Assembly (NCBI GenBank): GCA_963828405.1
Contig: CAWHEG010000031.1
Location: 558,001-622,000 of the forward strand
From: JANMJD01 sp963828405
GTDB taxonomy: Bacteria; Actinomycetota; Acidimicrobiia; Acidimicrobiales; Ilumatobacteraceae
Direction of reading: 5' to 3'
DNA length: 64,000 bases
The translations under genes were made by a program, and so were the position numbers. Every line of letters begins with the position of its first letter. Position 1 is the stretch's first letter. Positions 51,100-58,035 of the stretch are shown one piece after another. The notes beneath the pieces were generated by a model. That model saw nothing but the letters and a program-made list of their open reading frames with translations, was not told where the DNA came from and did no database searches.

Positions 51100-52685
51100 G
51101 TGTCGCCGTTGGCGGATTTCAGGTTGATCATGGGGTTGGTGCTGCAGGAGCGCAGCTATCGGGAGATTGTGGCGGAGGTGGGTTGCTCGCATCGGGACGT
51201 GTCTGTGGCGAGCAAGGTGATCGTTGAGCGCTCGGTGACGGCGGAGTCGTTGGCGGCGTTGAGCGACGACGATCTCGCTGCTTGGTTCCCGGACGGCAGG
51301 TCGAAGGTGACGGCCGAGTACGAGATGCCGGAGTTCGCTCGGGTGGCTGCGTCGATGAAACGCAATCGGCATTACACGTTGCTGCAGGCGTGGCGGGCCT
51401 ACGTCGGTGGGCCGGGTTCGTCGTTGCGTAAGTACGGGTATGCGCAGTTCTGCCATCTGTTCGGTGAGTACGCGGTCCGCAACGACTTGGTGGCGACGTT
51501 GCATCACGAGCCGGGACGAGCGTTGTTCGTCGACTGGGCTGGTGACACGATTCCGCTCGTCGATGCCGTGACGGGTGAGATCGTCAAGGCGTACTTGTTC
51601 GTCGCGGTGTTGCCGTTCTCCGGGTGCGTGTTTTGTCGGGCGTGCGCTGACATGCGGATGGGTTCCTGGATCGACGCGCACATCGGCGCGTTCGAGTTCC
51701 TCGGCGGGCACCCTCAGATCGTCGTCCCCGACCATGCAGCGACCGCGACGTATCGCCCCGCGAAGGGTGATGCGGCCCGGTTCGTCACCGATCGTTACCG
51801 GCAGATGGCCGACCATTACGGTGTGGCGGTTGTCCCGGCCCGGGTGCGTCGCCCGAGGACAAAGCCGCGGTCGAGTCCGGTGTGAACGTCGTCAACAAAC
51901 GTGTGATCGGTTACCTGCTCGAAGATGTCTGGACGAGCCTGGCCGAGTTGAACGAGGCGATCGCCGAGCGGGTGTGGGAGATCAACCACGACATCCGCCG
52001 TGTTGACGGCACGACCCGGTGGGAACGATTCAGCGCCGAAGAAGCCGGACATCTCGGTGCTCTGCCGGTCGACGGGTTCGAGCAGGTCGACTGGCGCGAA
52101 GCGAAAGCACAACGCAACTATCACGTGACCTGCGATTTCCAGCACTACTCCGTGCCGTTCAAGCTCGCCGGGCGGCTGTTGCGGGTCCGTCTGACGAGCG
52201 CTCGGGTCACGGTGTTCGACGGTCAAGACGTCGTTGCCGAACATCAGCGTCGCACCGGCCGCAAAGGCCAATACTCGACCGACCCGGCCCATGTCCCCGC
52301 CCAGCACCGTGATCTGCACGGGTTGTGGACACGGCGGTGGTTCACCGACCGCGCCCGGGCGTTCGGACCGGCGACCGTGCAGGTGATCGAACAGGTCCTT
52401 GACCGACGCGAGATCGAAGCGCACGGCTACCTGGACTGCCAGAACATCCTCGAAACCTTGGGCCGGAACAACAAGGCACGTCTCGAAGCCGCATGCCAGC
52501 AGCTCCTCGCGATGCGCGGTCACCCGTCCTACTCGTCGTTGAAACGGCTGCTCGCCAGCATCAACTCCGACACCGCCAAGACGGCCGCGTCAGCGCCGGC
52601 GGCGGCCACCCGCAAACCCGGCCACGGCGACGCTGCGCCGGATGTGTCGGTGCGGACCGCCGACTACTACCGCGACGGGCGGTGA
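51100..52685 (+). pseudogene. istA: IS21-family transposase IstA, frameshifted
   Basis: The N-terminal HTH (ERSYREIVAEVGCSHRDVSV) and integrase core (RALFVDWAGDTIPLVD, HPQIVVPDHAAT) read normally to about 51853. There PARVRRP is followed by a frame change; the rest (DKAAVESGVNVVNKRVIGYL onward to 52685) is in another frame. Loss of one G in CCCGAGGACAAA explains it. Either the element is now defective or this is one more sequencing indel of the kind seen elsewhere in the window. I see no slippery heptamer that would suggest programmed frameshifting. Confidence 0.8.
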
Positions 52686-52689
52686 GCGG

Positions 52690-53457
52690 GTGTTCACCAG
52701 CATCGATCACGAAAAGTTCCGGGCGCTGCGGATCACTCACGTCGCGGTGCGTTTCGAAGCGCTCATCGGCGATGAGGCCAACGACAACCTCACCCCGGAG
52801 CAGTTGTTCCTCACCGCCGTCGACGACGCCCTCGAACAACGTCGAGCGAACCGGGTCGCCTTGCTGATCCGCACCGCCGGGTTCCCGATCCCAACCGCCA
52901 CCATCGCCGAATTGGACTACAGCGACGGTCGGGGCATCAACCACACACGGATGCGCCGCTACGCCGCACACGACTGGAAAGCCGAACCGACCAACCTGCT
53001 CGTGCGCTCCCCAACCGGTGGCGGCAAAACCTACCTGGCCTGTGCCGTCGGGATCGCCGCCTGCCACAACGGTCATGGCGTCACCTACACCCGAATGGAC
53101 GACCTCGCCCGACGACTCGTCATCGCCCGCAGTGACGGCATCGCACACCAGAAGCTGCTAAACGAACTGTCCGGCACCGACCTGTTGATCATCGACGATT
53201 TCCTCACGGTCGGCATCGACCCCGAAGCCGCCAGCGACCTGTTCGCCATCCTCGCCAACCGCGAGCACCGACGACCAACAATGATCGCCAGCCAATCCGG
53301 ACCCGACTACTGGATCACAGCGCTCCCAGACCGTGTCGCTGCCGACTCCATCGTCAACCGGCTCGCCAACAACGCCCGCAGCATCACCCTCGGCGATATC
53401 GACATGCGCCGACAACGACAACAGAAAGCCCGAGCCGCCAACGACTTCTGGGAATAG
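52690..53457 (+). CDS. istB: IS21-family helper ATPase IstB
   Basis: 256 residues. Walker A is SPTGGGKTYLACAVG, Walker B is TDLLIIDDFLTVGID, and sensor-type segments are ANREHRRPTMIASQS and VNRLANNARSITLGD. IstB assembles on DNA and selects the target for IstA. GTG at 52690 follows the istA stop by 4 bp, the usual coupling. Confidence 0.9.
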   Translation: MFTSIDHEKFRALRITHVAVRFEALIGDEANDNLTPEQLFLTAVDDALEQRRANRVALLIRTAGFPIPTATIAELDYSDGRGINHTRMRRYAAHDWKAEPTNLLVRSPTGGGKTYLACAVGIAACHNGHGVTYTRMDDLARRLVIARSDGIAHQKLLNELSGTDLLIIDDFLTVGIDPEAASDLFAILANREHRRPTMIASQSGPDYWITALPDRVAADSIVNRLANNARSITLGDIDMRRQRQQKARAANDFWE

Positions 53458-53962
53458 ACACGACCAGCGGCCCGCCGACCGAGCCCCGGTCGGCGGCCGC
53501 TACCACCCACCAGAACCGCGCTACCAGAAACCCAGACCACCGCTACCAACTGGCGCTACTCGCCAAACGCTACGACTTCAGCTTGAGTTGCAGTTCTCAT
53601 TCGGGGGAGTGCAGATCGTCGAGAACTCTTACGGCCTTGCGGACATACGTTGTGGCATCTACCCCGACGTTTCCGTCTCAGACAAGGGCCTGCGTACGGC
53701 TCCGCGGGACTGGACGACCTTCGATGACGTGGTGGACTATCCGAGGCGTCACCCGGAGCTGTGCCTCGCATGTGACCTCCGACCGATCTGCGCGTTGTCG
53801 AACAAGGTCCCCTTCGAGTGAGCGCGACTCGGTCATCCGCAGCTCGTTGGCAGATCGAGGAAGCTCTCTTCGCAGCTGACGACTACCGAGGCGTGGCAAC
53901 GGCAGAACCGATTCGGTTGGTGCAGAGACGCCCAGACGCCGTCCTCGAGCGCGGTTCACGGA

Positions 53963-54514
53963 GTGAAGCACTATCGACACGGCAGACCGAAAGAGGAGGA
54001 CGAAGCCACGGGTGGGCTTGCCTTGGAACTGGGGAGATCGCTGGGGTGGTCGGTCGCCGTCGTGCAGAGGGAGGACGAGGATGTCGACGATGCCAACCTC
54101 AACCCAATCCACCCGATCAAGCTCGCCCTCGAGGCCCTCGGGCTTCCGTGTTCTGAGGGCGTGTTGGTTGACTTGCACGGAATGAGCGCCAGACACGGGA
54201 TCGAGATCTCGATCGGCCTGGGTGGCGAGGATGCTCGAAGCGTGTTGATCGGTTCGATGGTCGCGAGTTCCCTTGAGGAGGTGGGCTTCGCTGTCGACTT
54301 GGGTGCCCATGTCACGGGCATGCGAGGGCGTCGTATGGGCACGATGATCCGTTGGGCACAGGCGCGGGGCATAGCCGCGATCCAGATCGAGATTGGTCCA
54401 GCAGGCCGGCGCTCAAAGTCCACGCTGGAGCAGCGTCAACGCCTGATCGCCGGGCTTGAGCGTGCACTGATGACGGTGCGCTCGGACGCCACGAAGGGCT
54501 CGACGGAAACGTAG
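53963..54514 (+). CDS. N-formylglutamate amidohydrolase / zinc carboxypeptidase-like protein, N terminus uncertain
   Basis: 183 residues. VKHYRHGRPKEEDEATGGLA matches the H-x-R-x-G-x2-K-x2-D-x2-T-G segment of N-formylglutamate amidohydrolases. VDLHGMSARHGIEISIGLGG is the D-L-H-G-M-S motif, and IAAIQIEIGPAGR the C-terminal Q-x-E region with a likely metal or catalytic glutamate. The open frame continues upstream without a start codon, including AVHG just before the GTG at 53963, so the true N terminus may be displaced by an indel. A coupled GTG at 53818 begins a different frame. Substrate unknown. Confidence 0.6.
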   Translation: MKHYRHGRPKEEDEATGGLALELGRSLGWSVAVVQREDEDVDDANLNPIHPIKLALEALGLPCSEGVLVDLHGMSARHGIEISIGLGGEDARSVLIGSMVASSLEEVGFAVDLGAHVTGMRGRRMGTMIRWAQARGIAAIQIEIGPAGRRSKSTLEQRQRLIAGLERALMTVRSDATKGSTET

Positions 54515-54651
54515 GTACAGCGCCTCGGCGAACCTCTCCGGCTCTGCGGCTATCGCAGCTTGCCGACTCTGCTGCCAGGCCCTGCGTCGCTCACTGCACG
54601 GTCACCCAACAAGTGTCCGCCGCAATCTCCGTGAGGCTGTCTCCGTGAGGC
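54515..54651. other. Non-coding stretch before the right end of the element
   Basis: No gene is supported between the amidohydrolase-like gene and the TCCGGTAGAAG repeats. A short direct duplication (CTCCGTGAGGCT repeated at about 54628-54652) is visible. Confidence 0.4.
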
Positions 54652-54673
54652 TCCGGTAGAAGTCCGGTAGAAG
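54652..54673 (+). repeat. Right pair of TCCGGTAGAAG repeats (probable integrase arm-type sites)
   Basis: TCCGGTAGAAG at 54652-54662 and 54663-54673 (11-bp period), identical to the left pair at 39388-39410 and in the same orientation. Without IS110 copy 2 they would lie about 40 bp from attR, where an attP arm is expected. Confidence 0.5.
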
Positions 54674-54828
54674 TCCGGGTCTCCAGATGCGAAAAGACCC
54701 CAGCTGAGCTGATCTCCTAACTTTTGTCAAGGGGGTTCGTGTTCACGGTGTGTGGGCGCGGACGGTCAACCGGCGTGGGGTGCGTCGGGGCTGGATTCGA
54801 GCGCTGGGTGTTGTTGTCGGGGTTGGGG

Positions 54829-56145
54829 TCAGTCGTTGTCGAGTCGGCTGCGTTGCTGGTGTGCTCGACGTCGTGCGCGGACGTCGGAGGGCACGGCGAG
54901 TTCGCCGGCTCTGCGGGTGGCGGTGGTCTTGTCGAGCGGGGTGCCGTCAAGGTCGCGGGTCTCGTAGGGGGTGGCGGTCTCGATCACCGACCAGGCCCGG
55001 CAGACGAGTTTGCGGGCAACTGCGCAGCACGCCGAGATGTGGTTGTGGTTCCGCTCGACCATCAGACGGCGGTAGTGCTCGGCGAGTTGCGGGTCGTGAC
55101 GGCGAGCGACGTTCGCTGCTTGGTAGTAGGCGAGACGCAACGCGGCTGGTCCTTCTTTGCTGATGTGTCTGGATCGTGAGGCGGTCAGTCCGGATTCCCA
55201 GCGCGATGGGTCGAACCCGACGAACGCGGCGGCGTGTTTGGCGGTGGGGAACTGGCCGGGACCCGTGAACCAGGCACGGGTGACGGTGGCGACGATCTCA
55301 CCGATCCCAGGGATCGAGGTCAACAGATCGGTGGTCCCGTGGTGTTCGGCGCGTAGCCGGACGGCTTGGCTGGTGGCGGCCTGCTGGTTGCGGTCGGCGA
55401 TGCCGATGTCGTCGAGCATCTGGCCGATCTCCCAAGCGACCGCGTCCAAGTCGAGCCGCCCGAGCCAGAACAGTTCCCACCCGCCGGCGGCCTCACGGAT
55501 CTTGGCGGCGCGTCTCGCCGGGTTCGGGGACTTGGAGTGCTCGGCGACGATCTCGGTGATCGATTCGACCCTTGCGTGGGCGAGTGAGCGCAGGTGCGGC
55601 CAGCGGTCCAGTACCGGTTGTGCCAGTGTGTGGCCCTGACAGGCCCGCCACACATCGGGGAACGCCCATGCTGCCAGCGCCCACAGCCGGCACTCGGCGC
55701 GGTGCGCGTCGATCGTCGCACGATGGCGGCGCAGCACCGCTCGACGGATCGCGATCAACTCCGCGGTCGGTGCCGCAACGTCGGGCAGATCGAACAGGCG
55801 GCCGGCGTCGGCAAGCATCACCGAGTCGATCCGGTCGGTCTTGTTCTTGCCCGCCAACGCCTCGCGCAGACGGGCAGTCGCTCTCGACTCGACCAACTGG
55901 AACCCGCACCCCGCCGACCTCACCGCGGCACCCAACGACAACCACGTCCCCGCCGTCGGTTCCACGGTGACGGTCATCGGCGCGTACGGGCGTAACCGCT
56001 CCGTGAGCTCGGCCATACCCGACAGCGTCGGCATCACCTTGAACCGCACCAGCCGGTCACCGTCACGGATCGCGACATGATGGGCGGCGACAACCGCCGC
56101 GTCGATCCCGGCCACCGGGCCAGTACTACTACTGTGTTGAGCCAT
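54829..56145 (-). CDS. IS110-family transposase, copy 2
   Basis: 438-residue protein identical to the copy at 48636-49952, with the same DEDD motifs and the same AAAGGAG-preceded ATG (56145). It is intact and probably active, because no frame interruption is seen. Confidence 0.92.
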   Translation of the reverse strand: MAQHSSSTGPVAGIDAAVVAAHHVAIRDGDRLVRFKVMPTLSGMAELTERLRPYAPMTVTVEPTAGTWLSLGAAVRSAGCGFQLVESRATARLREALAGKNKTDRIDSVMLADAGRLFDLPDVAAPTAELIAIRRAVLRRHRATIDAHRAECRLWALAAWAFPDVWRACQGHTLAQPVLDRWPHLRSLAHARVESITEIVAEHSKSPNPARRAAKIREAAGGWELFWLGRLDLDAVAWEIGQMLDDIGIADRNQQAATSQAVRLRAEHHGTTDLLTSIPGIGEIVATVTRAWFTGPGQFPTAKHAAAFVGFDPSRWESGLTASRSRHISKEGPAALRLAYYQAANVARRHDPQLAEHYRRLMVERNHNHISACCAVARKLVCRAWSVIETATPYETRDLDGTPLDKTTATRRAGELAVPSDVRARRRAHQQRSRLDND

Positions 56146-56196
56146 CGAGGGCTCTCCTTTCAACGGAGCAACACCACGCCGACAGGACCTCGACAA

Positions 56197-56542
56197 TCGC
56201 TACCGGCCGGTGCTGCAAATGGATGAGTTGACCGGGAGAGCCCTCGAGCACGCTCGAACCCTCAGGCGATCCCCCGACACCACCCGCCCAGACAGCAGCC
56301 GGTCGCCGCGTAGGCCACCCGACCATCTGAAGTCATACGGTGCTCCGGGACCCCGACCCTCACAGGCCTGAACCAGATCCCCACCAATCTCCTCAACCGG
56401 GTCTGCTCGGGAGACGAGCGCCAACAACAATCAGCTCAACGAGCCCGAAGCCCAGGGGTTTTCCGTTGCAGCCGACGCCCCTCCCAAGGTCACCCTACGT
56501 GACCACCAACCCCTATCGGAGCAGGCACCTCAGTTATAGATG
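56197..56542 (-). ncRNA. Predicted bridge-RNA region of IS110 copy 2
   Basis: Identical to the non-coding 5' end of copy 1. In this copy the adjacent target is the half palindrome GGGTCTT, so a guide loop containing GGGGTC (read on the minus strand) is a candidate partner for the GACCCC side of the target. Confidence 0.5.
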
Positions 56543-56552
56543 GGGTCTTCCA

Positions 56553-56574
56553 GTGGGCGAGGGGGGACTTGAAC
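56553..56574. repeat. attR of the integrative element
   Basis: 22 bp identical to attL, comprising the acceptor 3' strand and T-arm of tRNA-Leu. Integration here keeps the tRNA whole. Confidence 0.85.
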
Positions 56575-56636
56575 CCCCACATCCTTTCGAATACTGGCAC
56601 CTGAAGCCAGCGCGTCTGCCATTCCGCCACTCGCCC
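56554..56636 (-). tRNA. tRNA-Leu (anticodon CAG)
   Basis: The minus strand folds as a class II tRNA of 83 nt: acceptor GGGCGAG/CTCGCCC, D-arm with GGCGGAATGGCAGACGCGC, anticodon arm CTGGC-TTCAGGT-GCCAG giving CAG, a variable arm, and T-arm GGGGGTTCAAGTCCCCC. Discriminator A, no encoded CCA. It decodes CUG, a major Leu codon in GC-rich genomes. Its 3' end is the attachment site of the element to the left; the fhaA gene is divergent to the right. Confidence 0.93.
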
Positions 56637-56804
56637 GAGTGAACGGTCGCCACGCTAGCGCGCATGTCGGGCGGGCCCAACCCGGAATCGGCCAGCCCCG
56701 TCGCCAGCCCGTCGCCCGGGCCACCACCCGGCCCGTGGTCCCGGCCGATGCCTCCCACCCGTCCACCGGCGGTGCCCCCGCGCCCCGGTAGCCTGGGCCG
56801 AGCT

Positions 56805-57467
56805 GTGGGACTGCAATCATTTGAGCATGGCGTAGAGCGTATGGTCGAGGGCGTGTTTTCCCGCGCCTTCAAGGCCACCGTCAAACCCATCGAGCTCGGG
56901 CGCCGGCTCGTGCGTGAAATGGACGAGCACCGGTCGGTCGACGTCAAGGGTCGACGCATCGTGCCCAACCAGTTCACCTTCTGGCTCAGCGCCAACGACC
57001 ACGCCGGATTCGCCGACATCGACGAGGCGCTCGTCTCCGAACTGTGCGAGGCGGCCCGCGAGTACGCCCGCGACGAGGGCTACCACTTCATGGGTCCGGT
57101 CTCGGTCGATCTGGCCGTCGACAACAAGCTCAAGCCCGGCCGCTTCGGCGTCACCTCGTCGATGAAGGAGCCCGGAGGAGGCGCCGGGGCCGGCTCGCTG
57201 GTGCTCCCCTCCGGCGAGCGCATCCCCCTCAAGGGCACCGCCATCTCGATCGGCCGCATGCCCGACTGCACGATCATGGTCAACGACCCCAACGTCAGCC
57301 GCCGCCATGCCGAGGTCCGCCCCCAGGGCACCGGCTACGTGGCCGCCGACCTCGGTTCGACCAACGGCACCAAGGTCAACGGGGTGCGCATCGAGGGCGA
57401 CCGCACGCTCCAGGACGGCGACATCCTCAGTCTGGGAACCACCCACATCCGCTTCGAGGCGTCTTGA
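56805..57467 (+). CDS. fhaA: FHA domain protein FhaA (DUF3662-FHA)
   Basis: 220 residues. The N-terminal DUF3662 domain is LQSFEHGVERMVEGVFSRAF, then VKPIELGRRLVREMDEHRSV, VPNQFTFWLS and GPVSVDL. A short linker precedes the FHA domain with ISIGRMPDCTIMVNDPNVSRR then HAEV and LGSTNGTKVNG. In mycobacteria FhaA binds phosphothreonine on PknB targets such as MviN and helps control peptidoglycan synthesis at the pole. GTG at 56805 gives the normal family start; an open frame extends to 56664 with a Pro-rich sequence unlike the family. It is the first gene of the operon. Confidence 0.88.
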   Translation: MGLQSFEHGVERMVEGVFSRAFKATVKPIELGRRLVREMDEHRSVDVKGRRIVPNQFTFWLSANDHAGFADIDEALVSELCEAAREYARDEGYHFMGPVSVDLAVDNKLKPGRFGVTSSMKEPGGGAGAGSLVLPSGERIPLKGTAISIGRMPDCTIMVNDPNVSRRHAEVRPQGTGYVAADLGSTNGTKVNGVRIEGDRTLQDGDILSLGTTHIRFEAS

Positions 57468-57483
57468 CCGACGGGGGTCTTCG

Positions 57484-58035
57484 ATGAGCGATCAGCTGCT
57501 GGGGGCCCTCAAGATCTGCCTGCTGATCCTGCTCTACCTGTTCTTCGCCCGCGTGCTGTGGGCGGTGTGGAGCGAGGTCCGCTCGGCCAAGGTGCAGGCC
57601 ACCGATTCGCGTGCCGGCATCCACGCCGGGCACCTCGGGCACGCCGCACCGGCCGCCGAGGGCACGGCCCCGACCGGTCGACCGGCGTACCGGCCGCCGA
57701 CCCGCAACCCCCGCGAGAAGCGCGCCGTCCGGCCCGCCCGCGGCACGGTGGCCCGGCTGGTCGTCATCGAGCCCCGCTCGATGAAGGGCGTCACCTATCC
57801 CCTCGGCGACGAGATCACCCTCGGTCGCGGCGACGGCTGCACGATCTCGCTGGCCGACGACGCCTACCTCTCCGGCCTCCACGCCCGCGTCTACCGCAAG
57901 GCCGCCCAGGCCTTCGTCGAGGACCTCGGCTCGACCAACGGGAGCTTCCTCAACGGCACCCGCCTGTCGTCGGCCATCGCCCTCAGCCGCGGCGACCGCC
58001 TGCAGATCGGCAACACCGTCCTGGAGGCCGACTGA
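57484..58035 (+). CDS. fhaB: FHA domain membrane protein FhaB (FipA-like)
   Basis: 183 residues. One N-terminal membrane helix (LKICLLILLYLFFARVLWAVW), a basic linker, then an FHA domain with ITLGRGDGCTISLADDAYLS, GLHARV and LGSTNGSFLNGT. In mycobacteria FhaB (FipA) connects FtsZ/FtsQ to kinase signalling at division. It starts 16 bp after fhaA, and its stop overlaps the pstP start (TGATG). Confidence 0.9.
   Translation: MSDQLLGALKICLLILLYLFFARVLWAVWSEVRSAKVQATDSRAGIHAGHLGHAAPAAEGTAPTGRPAYRPPTRNPREKRAVRPARGTVARLVVIEPRSMKGVTYPLGDEITLGRGDGCTISLADDAYLSGLHARVYRKAAQAFVEDLGSTNGSFLNGTRLSSAIALSRGDRLQIGNTVLEAD

Larger units (their letters stand above)
50977..53565 (+). mobile_element. IS21-family insertion sequence with 5-bp target duplication
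   Basis: The ends read TGGCGGGTAGC... and ...GCTACTCGCCA, with the TG...CA termini of the family. AACGC is present on both sides (50972-50976 and 53566-53570), a 5-bp target-site duplication. Each end carries three spaced TGGTAGCGG-type repeats (left from about 50993; right, inverted, to about 53550), which is the multiple-repeat end structure of IS21 elements. It encodes istA and istB in the same direction and splits a cargo gene. Confidence 0.9.
50682..53821 (+). pseudogene. Unrecognised protein with C-terminal cysteine cluster, split by an IS21-family insertion
   Basis: The gene reads 50682-50976, is interrupted, and resumes at 53571-53821. Removing the IS and one copy of its 5-bp target duplication joins GKRT to LRLQLELQFSFGGV in frame and yields about 181 residues. 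The first part has FRFVNLSRLRIYRSSARLRL and a beta-rich stretch that faintly recalls the cytoplasmic domain of Kir-type channels. The end has RRHPELCLACDLRPICAL. GTG start at 50682 overlaps the channel gene, so it may be the channel's own cytoplasmic domain after a frameshift. Function unknown. Confidence 0.6.
54704..56544 (-). mobile_element. IS110-family insertion sequence, copy 2
   Basis: Same sequence and orientation as copy 1 (constant offset 6193). It is inserted at the centre of the 20-bp palindrome described above, with its right edge only about 10 bp from the 3' end of tRNA-Leu. The TG dinucleotides at 54705-54706 and 56541-56542 are the candidate core. Apparent lack of any difference from copy 1 indicates recent transposition or gene conversion. 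Confidence 0.85.
54694..56549. terminator. Rho-independent terminator split by IS110 copy 2
   Basis: AAGACCCCAGCTG (54694-54706) and GGGTCTT (56543-56549) rejoin, if the IS is removed at its TG core, into AAGACCCCAGCTGGGGTCTT, a perfect 20-bp palindrome flanked by A residues on the left. Read leftward from the tRNA it is a stem followed by TTTTC, as expected for the tRNA-Leu terminator. Read rightward it would have closed the right-end transcript of the element. Confidence 0.65.
39251..56574. mobile_element. Integrative mobilizable element in tRNA-Leu(CAG), with truncated integrase
   Basis: A 22-bp direct repeat (GTGGGCGAGGGGGGACTTGA plus AC) bounds the region at 39251-39272 and 56553-56574; the right copy is the 3' end of an intact tRNA-Leu. 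Inside are R-M-Vsr genes, a VirD4-like coupling protein, a MobF relaxase-helicase, an excisionase-like protein, an XRE regulator and an N-terminal integrase fragment. Cargo and IS elements follow. There is no VirB4 or other secretion ATPase, so the element would be mobilizable rather than self-transmissible. With the integrase catalytic domain missing it is probably trapped. It appears less GC-rich than the flanks in several genes. Confidence 0.85.

Noticed and set aside
51840..51900. Programmed frameshift in istA
   Set aside because: No slippery heptamer or downstream structure is apparent, and IS21 elements do not normally use one within istA; a one-base loss is simpler.
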